Of a stretch of DNA of 64,000 nucleotides, positions 8,431-17,108 are shown piece by piece. How positions within the stretch are numbered: position 1 is the first letter of the stretch; each line of letters opens with the position of its first letter. Location of the stretch: NCBI GenBank assembly GCA_030532185.1, contig JAUNLO010000004.1:3657-67656 (forward strand). The letters run 5' to 3'. The notes beneath the pieces were generated by a model that searched no databases, was not told the DNA's origin, and was given only the letters and a program-made list of their open reading frames with translations. The position numbers and the translations under genes are program-made. The stretch is from Eubacteriales bacterium. Lineage in GTDB: Bacteria; Bacillota_A; Clostridia; Saccharofermentanales; DTU023.

Positions 8431-9639
8431 TTGGAGTTACGTGTACTGACTTCCTCGGAAGCTGAGAGCTTTCTAGCTCAGTCTGAGGAGTGGATTTATA
8501 ATCAAACGCCCGCCTCACTCGAAGCCTATCGTAGCCAAGGTGGGCAGGGAGAAATTTTGGGCTTGCTAGAAGGAGGCAGGGTGGTGGCCCTGGGCAAGCT
8601 GCTTTATTATCGTTATCGCAAGTTTTTCCTCTCGGCAGAAATGAATTTTGGTCCGGTGTTCGATAGCAGCCGGCCTGAAATCCTAGAAAACTATCTGCGC
8701 GAGTTATTGGCCTATCTCCGTAAACAGTGGCGAGTTATCCGTTTCCGTCTGGTTCCCTTTCTGGTGCGAGCCAAGATTAGTGATGATCTGCAGGTAAGTC
8801 CCCAAGCTCTAGCCCCTAGATATGAGGAAATTTTGCAGCGGCAGGGACTCCAACGCATAGAGCTAAATTATGACGCCATGCCTGGTTTGCAGGCTTCTTA
8901 CCTCTACGTCAAGGAGTTAGAGGGCCTGACAGAAGATGAACTCTGGGCCTCACTTTCGGTTAACTGCCGTAATGATATGCGGAAGGCGGAACGTTTTGGC
9001 ATAAAAATTCGCTTCCTGGAGGCCAGCGAAGTGGATATTTTCAATCAAATGCTGCGAGCCACCGTGGCCAGAACAGGTATGCCGGAATTTGTGGTCAATT
9101 ATCTCACTCCCCGTGAAGTGGAAATTTATGGTGATCAAATGAAATTACCCTTGGCCTATCTGGAACGGGAACATTCTCTAACCCTTTTGCAAGAAGAGTT
9201 GGCCAGCTGGGAAGGCCAACTGGCAGACTTAACTGCAAGGCCCGAGACTAAACGCACAAGGGGGAGGATTAAGGAAGCCGAGGCCGCTATAGCTGCTGCT
9301 AAGCGGCGACTAGACCAAGTCAATCAGCTTTGTGATGCCAAAGGTGAGCTCGTTAACCTCGCCTGCTCGCAATTTACTTTTACTAACTCTGATTGCATTT
9401 ATCTACAATCAGCAGCCTATGAGGAGGCCTTTACTTTCTCTGCCGTCTATGCCATTCACAAACTAATGCTCCAGGGGGCCATAGAGGCTGGGGCCAAACG
9501 TTACAACATGTTTTTTGTTTCTGACCCCTTTGCGGAGAATTCCGCAGATGCATCGGTTCTGCAGTTCAAAGAAAACTTTAAGGGCCTTACCTTGCAGCTC
9601 TTAGGTAACTTTGAGCTTAAGCTTAGCCCTATTGGCTAA
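8431..9639 (+). CDS. FemX/FemAB-like aminoacyltransferase for the peptidoglycan bridge
   Basis: Peptidoglycan bridge-forming enzyme of 402 residues that adds an amino acid from aminoacyl-tRNA to the lipid II stem peptide on the inner membrane face. Two GNAT-like halves are visible. The C-terminal end has YNMFFVSDPFAENSADASVL, QFKENFKG and LGNFELKL, the FemX signature. An antiparallel coiled-coil arm sits at about residues 245-305 (EEELASWEGQL to AAAKRRLDQ), as in FemA-type structures. SVNCRNDMRKAERFGI is the usual central motif. TTG start at 8431 with GTAGGAGAAATTAAT upstream; one base separates it from the PII-like gene, so it is in the same operon. The residue added is not predictable. Confidence 0.85.
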   Translation: MELRVLTSSEAESFLAQSEEWIYNQTPASLEAYRSQGGQGEILGLLEGGRVVALGKLLYYRYRKFFLSAEMNFGPVFDSSRPEILENYLRELLAYLRKQWRVIRFRLVPFLVRAKISDDLQVSPQALAPRYEEILQRQGLQRIELNYDAMPGLQASYLYVKELEGLTEDELWASLSVNCRNDMRKAERFGIKIRFLEASEVDIFNQMLRATVARTGMPEFVVNYLTPREVEIYGDQMKLPLAYLEREHSLTLLQEELASWEGQLADLTARPETKRTRGRIKEAEAAIAAAKRRLDQVNQLCDAKGELVNLACSQFTFTNSDCIYLQSAAYEEAFTFSAVYAIHKLMLQGAIEAGAKRYNMFFVSDPFAENSADASVLQFKENFKGLTLQLLGNFELKLSPIG

Positions 9640-9657
9640 AGTAGGCGGGGAGGACTT

Positions 9658-10587
9658 ATGGCCATAAGTGCAAAACAGTCTCCGGTACATGAACAGAGAG
9701 GACCGGGTTTTGATCCTCCACAGGATGAGGGCTTACAAGCTGCCCTTGTACGTTTCCTCAAGGGTATGCTCATTGGTATTGGGGCCATCTTGCCTGGACT
9801 TTCGGGCGGTGTCCTAGCTGTCATCTTTAAGCTTTATGGTCCCATTATGCGTTTTCTGGGCCACCCCTTTTATCGCCTGGGGGCCAACTTCCTCTTTTTC
9901 CTGCCGCTGGGCCTTGGAGCTGGGGTTGGAGTATTTATCTTTGCCTTCTTGGTCTCGGCCGCCCTGGGCTCCTATGAGGCCTTTTTTACTTGCCTTTTTA
10001 TCGGCTTAGTCCTGGGAACCTTCCCTTCTCTCTGGCGAGAGGCGGGCTTACTGGGTCGGGTCAAGCGGGATGTGGTCGTTATGGCCTTAGCTGCCCTTCT
10101 GATTTTTGTCATGATGGTCTGGGGTGGCCAGACTTTGGTAACCGTGCATCCTAATACTCTCATCTGGTTTATTGTAGGAGCAGTGGTAGGTTTAGGGGTA
10201 GTAGTTCCTGGACTTAGCCCCTCTAACTTTTTAATGTATTTCGGCCTCTACAAGCCCATGTCCGATGCTATTAAAACTTTAGGCTGGCCTGCCGTCCTGC
10301 CCTTGGCCTTGGGTGGCCTTGCCTGTGTATTTGTCCTGGCTAAACCCTTTAACTTCCTACTGGAAAAGCGTTACACCCTGATTTATCACATTATTTTGGG
10401 TTTGGTTTTAGGATCTTCCCTGGCCATTTTCCCGACGGTAGTGGCTCCAGGCCTCTCTCCTGCTTCCTTGTCCGCCATGTCACTCTCCCTGGGACCGGCC
10501 CTCTTGCTTTGTGGGGGCGCCCTGGTCATAGGTGCAGTTCTCTCCCTCCTCTTTAACCGTCTAGACCAAACCACGACCGGCAAGTAG
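9658..10587 (+). CDS. DUF368 (PopT-type) polyprenyl-phosphate transporter
   Basis: Polytopic membrane protein of 309 residues with about nine hydrophobic segments. The repeated glycine/proline signatures GAILPGLSGGVLAVIFKLYG (about residues 41-60) and VPGLSPSNFLMYFGLYK (about 183-199) define DUF368. Members of this family were identified as undecaprenyl-phosphate translocases that recycle the lipid carrier across the membrane. ATG start with GGGGAGGACTT upstream, 18 bases after femX. Its place after a peptidoglycan-branching enzyme agrees with a cell-wall role. Specificity and direction are known from the family only. Confidence 0.85.
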   Translation: MAISAKQSPVHEQRGPGFDPPQDEGLQAALVRFLKGMLIGIGAILPGLSGGVLAVIFKLYGPIMRFLGHPFYRLGANFLFFLPLGLGAGVGVFIFAFLVSAALGSYEAFFTCLFIGLVLGTFPSLWREAGLLGRVKRDVVVMALAALLIFVMMVWGGQTLVTVHPNTLIWFIVGAVVGLGVVVPGLSPSNFLMYFGLYKPMSDAIKTLGWPAVLPLALGGLACVFVLAKPFNFLLEKRYTLIYHIILGLVLGSSLAIFPTVVAPGLSPASLSAMSLSLGPALLLCGGALVIGAVLSLLFNRLDQTTTGK

Positions 10588-10645
10588 ATTGCTTTCGGCC
10601 CAAAATTTACGAGTTTGCTAGGCAGGAAGCCGCGGCAGCTAACTG

Positions 10646-10674
10646 TTGACTAAATTGGTACAACTTGTTTTAAT
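10646..10674 (+). promoter_or_regulatory. sigma-A-type promoter of the ferredoxin gene
   Basis: TTGACT (10646-10651), 17-base spacer, TTTAAT (10669-10674). A leader of roughly 85 bases follows before the ferredoxin start. Confidence 0.65.
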
Positions 10675-10767
10675 TAGCCCGTAAGTGCCAAACATTTACA
10701 GGAAAATGTATAAACGGGTAAGCCTGGTTAACCAGCACTCGTTTGTCCTATGAAAAAGGAGAAAAAA

Positions 10768-10938
10768 ATGGCTCACGTAATTTCTAGCGAATGTATCATG
10801 TGTGGATCTTGTGAATCCGTTTGCCCCGTCAGCGCAATTTCTGCCGGCGACAGCCAATACGTGATTGATCCTGAAACCTGCATCGACTGTGGTGCCTGTG
10901 CCGGGGTTTGCCCTGTTGAAGCTATTTCTCAAGCATAG
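10768..10938 (+). CDS. 2[4Fe-4S] ferredoxin
   Basis: Clostridial-type ferredoxin of 56 residues, a soluble low-potential electron carrier. Two CxxCxxCxxxCP cluster motifs are present: CIMCGSCESVCP and CIDCGACAGVCP. The start is the ATG at 10768, because AAAAAGGAGA lies just upstream and the product MAHVISSEC... has the standard length. The in-frame ATG at 10750 lies upstream of that site and would add six lysine-rich residues. The gene is monocistronic, with its own promoter and a terminator right after the stop. Confidence 0.95.
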   Translation: MAHVISSECIMCGSCESVCPVSAISAGDSQYVIDPETCIDCGACAGVCPVEAISQA

Positions 10939-10967
10939 TTCCTAGAGCTAGGCTGTAGCCTCACCTT

Positions 10968-11004
10968 GGTGTTTCTGAATGCTGATTCAGAGGCACCTTT
11001 TTTT
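10968..11004. terminator. terminator between ferredoxin and the converging vanY-like gene
   Basis: GGTGTTTCTGAAT and ATTCAGAGGCACC pair around GCTG with two mismatches, and are followed by seven T. The T-run overlaps the stop of the converging gene. Confidence 0.85.
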
Positions 11005-11899
11005 ATGGTGTGAGCAAGCCCCACATGACGTAGGAGCCTAGATTATCCGGGGAGAAGTAGATGGGGTGTCCACTATCCGGCAGGTAAAACTCGGTCCGGG
11101 AGCTGCGGAGGAGAAAGTAATCCCCAAATTGATAAAGCCTATCCTCTTGCAAATTTTGCAGGTATTCTTCTAAAACCCAGCCATGGACCTCCATAATTTC
11201 TGCGTGGGGTTTACCCACATAACGTAGGTGCCAAGGCTCAAAGGGTACTCCCGTGAGGTCTTCCCGCCCCAGAGGATAGCGCACGATAAATCCATATCGC
11301 CAAGCATTTTCATTGACCCAAAATCCCGCCGGTGCATTAATAAAGTTGGCACCCGCAAATTGAAATACATAAACGTCCAGGGCCAAGCCTGTCTGATGTT
11401 CGGAACAGCCGCTAGGCAGGGCTAAGTCGGGGCTTGCAGCCCATATCTCCTCTTGCTCCTGGTCCGTGCGGTAAAAAGATGACACATATAGCTTTTCCCC
11501 AAACTCTTGGCTGACGGCCTGAGAGAGGTCAGTGAAATTGGGTGCCAGGTAGGGTGACATCTTCAGTTCGGTCAGGGGGTCCTCGATGATTTCTGCCTCA
11601 AATAGGGAGGGTAGGGGGTGGGAGGCTGAGACCAAAAGTAGAGTAGGGGCCGACGTGAAAGGACTATCACCAGCCTTCATTTGGTCTAGTAGGTAGAGGC
11701 GGTTGCCCAGATCCAGCCGATCTCCTGCGGGGACTTCTCTTAGCTGGTGGCGATCTTGGGACTGTGCACGATAAAGCTTATGTTGGAGCTTTTTTGCCAG
11801 AGAAGGCCTCATAATAAAGAGGGTAGTTAGTAAGACTAAAAGAGTAGCAGTTATGCTTAAGATAAGGCTGGACTTGTAGGCTGGAGGTCGCTTTTTCAT
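11003..11899 (-). CDS. membrane-anchored D-alanyl-D-alanine carboxypeptidase, VanY family
   Basis: M15B zinc peptidase of 298 residues that trims the terminal D-Ala of peptidoglycan stems outside the cell. One N-terminal transmembrane segment or uncleaved signal is at residues 11-31. The catalytic domain has SFYRTDQEQEEIW, then SEHQTGLALDVYV (the SxHxxGxAxD zinc motif), then RYGFIVRYP and EPWHLRYVG, which carries the last histidine ligand and the catalytic Glu. A C-terminal extension of about 60 residues follows. It has its own promoter region and converges on the ferredoxin gene. Confidence 0.88.
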   Translation of the reverse strand: MKKRPPAYKSSLILSITATLLVLLTTLFIMRPSLAKKLQHKLYRAQSQDRHQLREVPAGDRLDLGNRLYLLDQMKAGDSPFTSAPTLLLVSASHPLPSLFEAEIIEDPLTELKMSPYLAPNFTDLSQAVSQEFGEKLYVSSFYRTDQEQEEIWAASPDLALPSGCSEHQTGLALDVYVFQFAGANFINAPAGFWVNENAWRYGFIVRYPLGREDLTGVPFEPWHLRYVGKPHAEIMEVHGWVLEEYLQNLQEDRLYQFGDYFLLRSSRTEFYLPDSGHPIYFSPDNLGSYVMWGLLTP

Positions 11900-11965
11900 A
11901 AAGCTAATTTTAGCTTATTATTACTAAGTGTCATAGCCATTGCAGGGGCCAAGGAGGTTAGTATT

Positions 11966-12739
11966 ATGAAAATTGCCTTAATTACCGGGGCTTCCTCTGG
12001 TTTGGGCGCTGAATTTGCCCGCCAAATTGCCAAACTCTCCGGAACTGCCGGAGTGGAGGAAATGTGGTTACTGGCGCGGCGGGAGGAAAAATTGGCAGCC
12101 TTGGCTCAGGAACTTCCCTTGCCCTGTAAAATCTTAGCTCTGGACCTGCTGGACTCGGAAAATCGTGCAGTTTTAGCTGAGGAGCTGGCCCGGACAACCC
12201 CACAAATTCTCTATTTAGTGAATTCTGCAGGTTGTGGTCGCCAGGGTTACTTTGCAGACCAGGAAGCCATATTTTACCAACAAATGCTGGCCCTCAATAA
12301 CCGTGCCCTTCTAGACCTCAGCTACCTGACTAAACCCTATCTGTTACCAGGTGCTAAAGTTCTGCAGATAGCTTCCGTGGCAGCTTTTTTACCGCAACCG
12401 GCCTATGCCGTCTATGCGGCTTCCAAGAGTTTTGTTCTTGCTTTTTCGCGGGCCCTGCACCGGGAGTGGCGGAGGGAGGGGATTACAGTGACGGCAGTCT
12501 GCCCCAACCTTATGGCTACGGAATTTTTGGACAAGGCAGAGCTGGGGGCTAAAAACCGGTCTATCAAGAATTTAGGTTTAGAGGAGCCAAGTCAGGTGGT
12601 CAAGCAAGCCCTCAAGCAGGCGGCCGCAGGACGAGATTTAGCTATTTCTTCCTGGATTGGCAAGGGCCTGTATATTGCTAGCAAAATTCTTCCTCACTCT
12701 TTTATCTTGTGGTTGGAGGGGGTTTTGGGTCTCTACTAG
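11966..12739 (+). CDS. short-chain dehydrogenase/reductase
   Basis: NAD(P)-dependent oxidoreductase of 257 residues in the classical SDR family. The cofactor motif is TGASSGLGAEFA (residues 7-18), NSAG lies after strand four, and the catalytic Ser and YxxxK are in IASVAAF and YAVYAASKSF. The basic ARREEKL after strand two hints at NADP(H). A hydrophobic C-terminal stretch (IASKILPHSFILWLEGVLGLY) may lie at the membrane. The substrate is unknown. ATG with AAGGAGG upstream; divergent from the VanY-like gene. Confidence 0.88.
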   Translation: MKIALITGASSGLGAEFARQIAKLSGTAGVEEMWLLARREEKLAALAQELPLPCKILALDLLDSENRAVLAEELARTTPQILYLVNSAGCGRQGYFADQEAIFYQQMLALNNRALLDLSYLTKPYLLPGAKVLQIASVAAFLPQPAYAVYAASKSFVLAFSRALHREWRREGITVTAVCPNLMATEFLDKAELGAKNRSIKNLGLEEPSQVVKQALKQAAAGRDLAISSWIGKGLYIASKILPHSFILWLEGVLGLY

Positions 12740-12811
12740 GGCTTTAGTTTGGCTCTGAATTTTGGGCTAGCTACAAGAGTTAGGCCGTTAGAGGGAAAGC
12801 TATCTCCTTAC

Positions 12812-12840
12812 TTGACAGAAAGCTCATAAATTAGTATCTT
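12812..12840 (+). promoter_or_regulatory. promoter of rpmE
   Basis: TTGACA (12812-12817), 17-base spacer, TATCTT (12835-12840), leaving a leader of about 85 bases to the L31 start. Confidence 0.7.
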
Positions 12841-12930
12841 AATCTTTGCGTTTGATGCGAAACTCCTCCAATTTCACGTGTCGCGGACCTCAGTCGGGGA
12901 TACGGTTGCTGGATTAATGAGGTGAAAGTA

Positions 12931-13179
12931 ATGAAAGAAAAAATCCATCCTAAGTACGGTAAGTGCATTGTAAAATGTGCTTGTGGTGAAACTTTCGAGA
13001 CTGGTTCTACGAAAGAAAGTCTCTCGGTAGACATTTGCTCCAAATGCCATCCCTTCTACACCGGACGTCAAAAACTGGTGGATACCGGTGGACGTGTGGA
13101 TAAGTTCAGAAAGAGACAAGAACTACATGCTGCACAAGCAAACAGCAAGGAAGACAAGGCCGACCAGGCTGAAGCTTAG
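12931..13179 (+). CDS. rpmE: 50S ribosomal protein L31, zinc-binding form
   Basis: Ribosomal protein L31 of 82 residues. [12 protein letters not shown] is the standard start, followed by [22 protein letters not shown] and [10 protein letters not shown]. The Cys residues make it the C+ (zinc-binding) form, so an alternative C- form for zinc limitation may exist elsewhere. The start is ATG 12931, with GAGGTGA five bases upstream; the in-frame GTG at 12922 lies inside that site. A 12-residue acidic/Ala tail ([12 protein letters not shown]) is longer than usual. A strong terminator follows. Confidence 0.96.
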   Translation: MKEKIHPKYGKCIVKCACGETFETGSTKESLSVDICSKCHPFYTGRQKLVDTGGRVDKFRKRQELHAAQANSKEDKADQAEA

Positions 13180-13201
13180 CTGTTTAAGTTTAGTTTAATC
13201 T

Positions 13202-13235
13202 AAGGAACAGGACCGCCGTCCTGTTCCTTTTCTTT
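13202..13235 (+). terminator. rho-independent terminator after rpmE
   Basis: Perfect 12-bp stem AAGGAACAGGAC / GTCCTGTTCCTT with loop CGCC, then TTCTTTT. Confidence 0.9.
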
Positions 13236-13314
13236 TGGTCCACTATCCCTGGAATCGCTGGATAGGCACAGGGAGTTTGGAGAGCGAGGGTTAAAGGCTA
13301 GGCCAGGTGAATTA

Positions 13315-14244
13315 TTGCCCCGTACGAGTACCACAATTTCAGACTTTGTGAGGGAGGCGGGCAAGCGCCTCCAGGCTTTGCCCACTAGTGAGACGGCGGG
13401 GGAGGCGCGGCGGGAAGCCAGAGAAATTCTCCGCCAGACCCTGGGTTTAGACTTGGCCCAGCAATATGCCAAGCCAGACCAGGACTTAAGTGAGCAAGAT
13501 CAGGCACGCTTACAGGAAATTGTAGAGCGACGCTTGGCGCGTGAACCCCTATCAGCCATTTTAGGCTACCGCGATTTCTATGGTCATAGTTTTCAAGTGC
13601 CCCCTGGTGGTCTAGCCCCGCGTCCCGAGACGGAGCTCCTGGTAGATCTGGGCTTAAGGGTATGGGCAGAGCGAGATTCTGCACTCAAACGACAAGCTGA
13701 GCCCTTGCAGCTGGCTGAGTTATGCTGTGGCTCGGGAGCACCCGGCTTAAGCCTCCTCCGAGAGTTGCAAGTCCGTGGTCAGGAGTCCCAGCTTCTACTT
13801 CTGGACCTAGACCCCCTCGCAGTCTCTACGGCTCGGATGAATGCCCAAAGTCTAGGCCTGCAGGCTTTTTGCAGCTTCCAACAAGCCGATCTTTTTCCCC
13901 AAACTGCGGGGGGAGAGATTCCCAGCTTTGACCTTATCATGGTAAATCCTCCCTATATCCCTACGGCCGAACTGGACCAGCTAATGCCAGAGGTTAGGGG
14001 GCACGAAAAGGCCTTAGCTCTGGATGGAGGCGAGGATGGTTTAGACTTTTATCGCCGTCTGGCGAGTAAGATTAGGACTTGGCTAAGATCCGGCGCCTGG
14101 CTTATTATGGAACACGGAGAAGGTCAAAGAGAGGCAATCCAGGAGTTGTTTGCCCTCCGCGCCGACCAAGATAAGCTTATACAGATGTGCAGCCTGGATG
14201 ACTACGGGGGCCATGACCGTGTCCTCGCCCTACAATATGGCTAA
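13315..14244 (+). CDS. prmC: peptide chain release factor glutamine methyltransferase PrmC
   Basis: SAM-dependent enzyme of 309 residues that methylates the Gln of the GGQ motif in release factors RF1 and RF2. An N-terminal helical domain (about 1-95) contains YRDFYGHSF. The Rossmann domain has the SAM motif ELCCGSGAPGLSL, and the catalytic NPPYIP (in IMVNPPYIPTAEL) coordinates the glutamine amide. The next gene encodes its substrate RF1, the common bacterial order. The start is taken as TTG 13315 with AGGTGA upstream; a more internal start cannot be excluded. Confidence 0.93.
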   Translation: MPRTSTTISDFVREAGKRLQALPTSETAGEARREAREILRQTLGLDLAQQYAKPDQDLSEQDQARLQEIVERRLAREPLSAILGYRDFYGHSFQVPPGGLAPRPETELLVDLGLRVWAERDSALKRQAEPLQLAELCCGSGAPGLSLLRELQVRGQESQLLLLDLDPLAVSTARMNAQSLGLQAFCSFQQADLFPQTAGGEIPSFDLIMVNPPYIPTAELDQLMPEVRGHEKALALDGGEDGLDFYRRLASKIRTWLRSGAWLIMEHGEGQREAIQELFALRADQDKLIQMCSLDDYGGHDRVLALQYG

Positions 14245-14292
14245 CTGCTAACCGGTAACTGAGGCGGCTGACCAGCTAACGTCAGCGACCTA

Positions 14293-14301
14293 TGCTATAA
14301 A
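14293..14301 (+). promoter_or_regulatory. extended -10 upstream of prfA
   Basis: TGC followed by TATAAA (14296-14301), an extended -10. No convincing -35. It would give a leader of about 37 bases. Confidence 0.4.
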
Positions 14302-14344
14302 GAACGCTACCACCCCTCTAAGTTAAGCATGAAGGAACAAGAAG

Positions 14345-15430
14345 ATGAGTAATCACGAATTTACAACTGACGAACTATTTCAACGCTATAGTGAGCACTA
14401 TGCAGACCTAAATAAGCAGATGGCTGACCCCGAGGTGGCGGGTGATCCTGACCGCTATCTTAAATTGGTCAAGGAATTTGCCCAAGTGGAGCCCATGTAT
14501 CTGCTCTTAAAGAAAGAACATGATACAGCCCAAGAGCTGGAAGATAGCCAGGAGCTTTTCTCCGAAACAGATGATGCGGAAATGCGGGAGATGGCCCGGG
14601 AAGAAATTAACCGCCTGGAGGAAGACCTGGAGAAAATCCGCAATGATATCCGCGTGGCCCTTATTCCCAAGGATCCCCTGGACGAAAAGAACGTAATTGT
14701 GGAGATCCGCGCCGGAGCTGGGGGCGAGGAAGCAGCCCTCTTCGCCTCTGAGCTTTACCAGATGTATATGGGTTATGCCGAGAATAAGGGCTGGAAAAGT
14801 GAAGTAATTGATGCCAACGAAACTGAATTAGGGGGCTTTAAGGAAATCGTTTTCTCCATAGATGGTAACGATGCCTATTCTAACCTCAAATTTGAGTCGG
14901 GAACCCACCGGGTGCAGAGGGTGCCTGCCACGGAGGCCGGCGGCCGCATTCACACCTCAGCGGTCACGGTAGCGGTTTTACCGGAAGCTGATGAAGTTGA
15001 TGTGCAAATTAACCCCGCAGACATTCAAATCGACACCTACCGGTCTTCCGGTGCAGGCGGGCAGAAGGTTAACAAAACCTCCTCGGCCATTCGGATTACC
15101 CACTTCCCCACGGGCTTGGTGGTTACCTGCCAGGATGAAAGGTCCCAGCATAAGAATAAAGACAAAGCTCTGAAAATTCTCCGCTCCCGCCTCCTGGAAC
15201 TAAGTCAGGAGAGTCAGGATGAGGCTATAGCTCAGAATCGTAAGAGTCAGGTAGGTTCTGGCGACCGTTCCGAGCGTATTCGTACCTACAACTTCCCCCA
15301 AGGCCGGGTTACCGACCACCGCATTGGGCTTTCCCTCTATAACATGGAAGAGGTTATGGCTGGGGGTATCCAAGCCTTCATCACAGGCCTGCAGGCCCAA
15401 GCCCAAGAAAAGGCTTTAGAAGAGGCTTAA
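14345..15430 (+). CDS. prfA: peptide chain release factor 1
   Basis: Class I release factor of 361 residues that reads UAG and UAA and triggers peptide release. The N-terminal coiled domain runs to about residue 105. The codon-recognition PxT motif is within [19 protein letters not shown], and the catalytic GGQ is in [15 protein letters not shown]. The C-terminal basic region has [16 protein letters not shown]. Full length for the family. ATG preceded by AAGGAACAAGAAG. It follows prmC, which modifies its GGQ, and is followed one base later by the sua5 gene. Confidence 0.97.
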   Translation: MSNHEFTTDELFQRYSEHYADLNKQMADPEVAGDPDRYLKLVKEFAQVEPMYLLLKKEHDTAQELEDSQELFSETDDAEMREMAREEINRLEEDLEKIRNDIRVALIPKDPLDEKNVIVEIRAGAGGEEAALFASELYQMYMGYAENKGWKSEVIDANETELGGFKEIVFSIDGNDAYSNLKFESGTHRVQRVPATEAGGRIHTSAVTVAVLPEADEVDVQINPADIQIDTYRSSGAGGQKVNKTSSAIRITHFPTGLVVTCQDERSQHKNKDKALKILRSRLLELSQESQDEAIAQNRKSQVGSGDRSERIRTYNFPQGRVTDHRIGLSLYNMEEVMAGGIQAFITGLQAQAQEKALEEA

Positions 15431-15431
15431 T

Positions 15432-16592
15432 TTGCAAACCCTAATCCTCCGCCCCAGACAGGCTGGTGACCAGGCCACACGAGAGCAAGTCTTGGCCCCA
15501 GCAGCCCAAGCCATCCAAAGGGGCCAACTGGTGGCCTTTCCTACGGAAACGGTCTATGGTTTGGGTGCGGACGCCTTCAATCCTGAAGCTATCCGTAAGA
15601 TTTATGAGGTCAAGGGCAGGCCCCAGGATAATCCCTTAATTGTCCACTTAAGCCGGCTGGCCGACTTATCCCGTGTGGCGCGGAATATTCCAGCTTTGGC
15701 CTATGACCTTTTTCTGAATTTTGCCCCCGGTCCCCTGAGCATAGTCCTGCCCAAGCATCCCCAACTACCTGACATAGTTACGGCTGGAGGGGATACCGTG
15801 GCCGTACGCTTTCCGGCCCACCCCTTGGCCCGGGACCTCATTAACTTTAGTGGCTGTCCCCTGGTGGCTCCTTCGGCCAATATTTCCGGCCGGCCCAGTC
15901 CCACGACCGCTGAATCCTGTTACCAAGACTTACAGGGTAAAATTCCCTATATTCTAGATGGGGGACCTAGTGAATTTGGGGTGGAATCTACCGTTTTAGA
16001 CTTGACCAGTGAAACCCCCACAATTTTGCGGCCCGGCGGCCTCACCCGAGAAAGGCTACAAGACTTTTGTGGCCGACCGGTAGCTTATGTAGGAGAAGAG
16101 AAGGCAGACGCTAACAGCCAAGCCGTACCCAAATCTCCTGGCATGAAATACCGCCACTATGCCCCGCGGGCCAAAGTCCATATTTTAAGCTGGCAGGATG
16201 CCGAAGAACGTAAGCAAGTCCTAGCCAATACCCTAAGTCAGCATTTTGCCCCCGGAAGCTTAGCTAGCACCTCCGGGCGACCAGGCCTAAAGTTAGGCTT
16301 TTTCTTAGACCAAGCTGCTTGCCAGGACTTGGCCACTCTCCTAGCGGATGAGCTGCCCTATATGGAAATCGAGGACTGGCATAATTTAGGGAAGAGCTCC
16401 CATCTCCCGGGGCCCTTGGTCCTAGCTTTCAATTATGGTCAGGGAGCCCTGCAGGCTGCCCACGCCCTCTTCACTAGCTTTCGCAATTTTGATCAGCAGG
16501 GGTGTGAACATATTTACGCCCAGGCGGAGGGCCAAGATGATATCGGTCTGGCCTATATGGAACGTCTAGGCCGGGCTGCCTCGGGAAAGTAA
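15432..16592 (+). CDS. threonylcarbamoyl-AMP synthase, Sua5 type
   Basis: Makes threonylcarbamoyl-AMP from Thr, bicarbonate and ATP for the t6A37 modification of ANN-decoding tRNAs. At 386 residues it has the YrdC catalytic domain plus a C-terminal Sua5 domain. YrdC motifs are GQLVAFPTETVYGLGADA, KGRPQDNPL and APSANISGRPSPT, with SPGMKYRHYAP linking to the Sua5 domain. TTG start at 15432 directly after the prfA stop, so the two are translationally coupled. The prmC-prfA-sua5 order is widespread in Bacillota. Confidence 0.93.
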   Translation: MQTLILRPRQAGDQATREQVLAPAAQAIQRGQLVAFPTETVYGLGADAFNPEAIRKIYEVKGRPQDNPLIVHLSRLADLSRVARNIPALAYDLFLNFAPGPLSIVLPKHPQLPDIVTAGGDTVAVRFPAHPLARDLINFSGCPLVAPSANISGRPSPTTAESCYQDLQGKIPYILDGGPSEFGVESTVLDLTSETPTILRPGGLTRERLQDFCGRPVAYVGEEKADANSQAVPKSPGMKYRHYAPRAKVHILSWQDAEERKQVLANTLSQHFAPGSLASTSGRPGLKLGFFLDQAACQDLATLLADELPYMEIEDWHNLGKSSHLPGPLVLAFNYGQGALQAAHALFTSFRNFDQQGCEHIYAQAEGQDDIGLAYMERLGRAASGK

Positions 16593-16639
16593 GGCTCCAG
16601 GGACTTTGCAGGCTACCAGCTAAGATTTAACCCGGTCGC

Positions 16640-16668
16640 TTGCAAAAAGTAGAAGCGAGTGCTAATCT
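16640..16668 (+). promoter_or_regulatory. promoter of the rpsF-ssb-rpsR-rplI-dnaB operon
   Basis: TTGCAA (16640-16645), 17-base spacer, TAATCT (16663-16668). The leader to rpsF is about 75 bases. Confidence 0.55.
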
Positions 16669-16746
16669 CTTAAAGCATGTTTTTATATCGCATGCCCCCT
16701 TGCTCTCACTAGTTGAGGGCCATTTGTCCGGAAGGAGGTGACAAAC

Positions 16747-17034
16747 GTGGCTAGAAACTACGAATTACTTTATGTTCTCAAACCTAACCTGGGTGAAGAG
16801 GGCCTGGCTGCCATGGATGAACGTATCCAAGCTTTAGTTGCAGCTAATGGCGAAATCAAAAATGTAGATGTCTGGGGTACCCGTCGTCTTGCTTATGAAA
16901 TCCAAGACCTCAAAGAAGGCTACTACGTAGTCTTGCACTTTACCGCAGAAGCCGATTTTCCTGTTGAGCTCGAACGTCAATTGAAAATCAATGATCAAGT
17001 TTTACGCTTCCTCGTTACCAGTAAGGAAGAGTAA
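16747..17034 (+). CDS. rpsF: 30S ribosomal protein S6
   Basis: Ribosomal protein S6 of 95 residues, binding with S18 to the 16S platform. It starts MARNYELLYVLKPNLGEEG and contains VWGTRRLAYEIQDLKEGYYV, the S6 core. GTG 16747 is chosen because GAAGGAGGTGA ends five bases upstream; the in-frame GTG at 16738 is part of that site. First gene of a five-gene operon. Confidence 0.95.
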   Translation: MARNYELLYVLKPNLGEEGLAAMDERIQALVAANGEIKNVDVWGTRRLAYEIQDLKEGYYVVLHFTAEADFPVELERQLKINDQVLRFLVTSKEE

Positions 17035-17108
17035 GCTCCTAGACCGTACCCAAGTTTTGTTTGCAAAATTTGGTGTCCATCCACAAATCAGCAAATAAAG
17101 GAAAGAGC

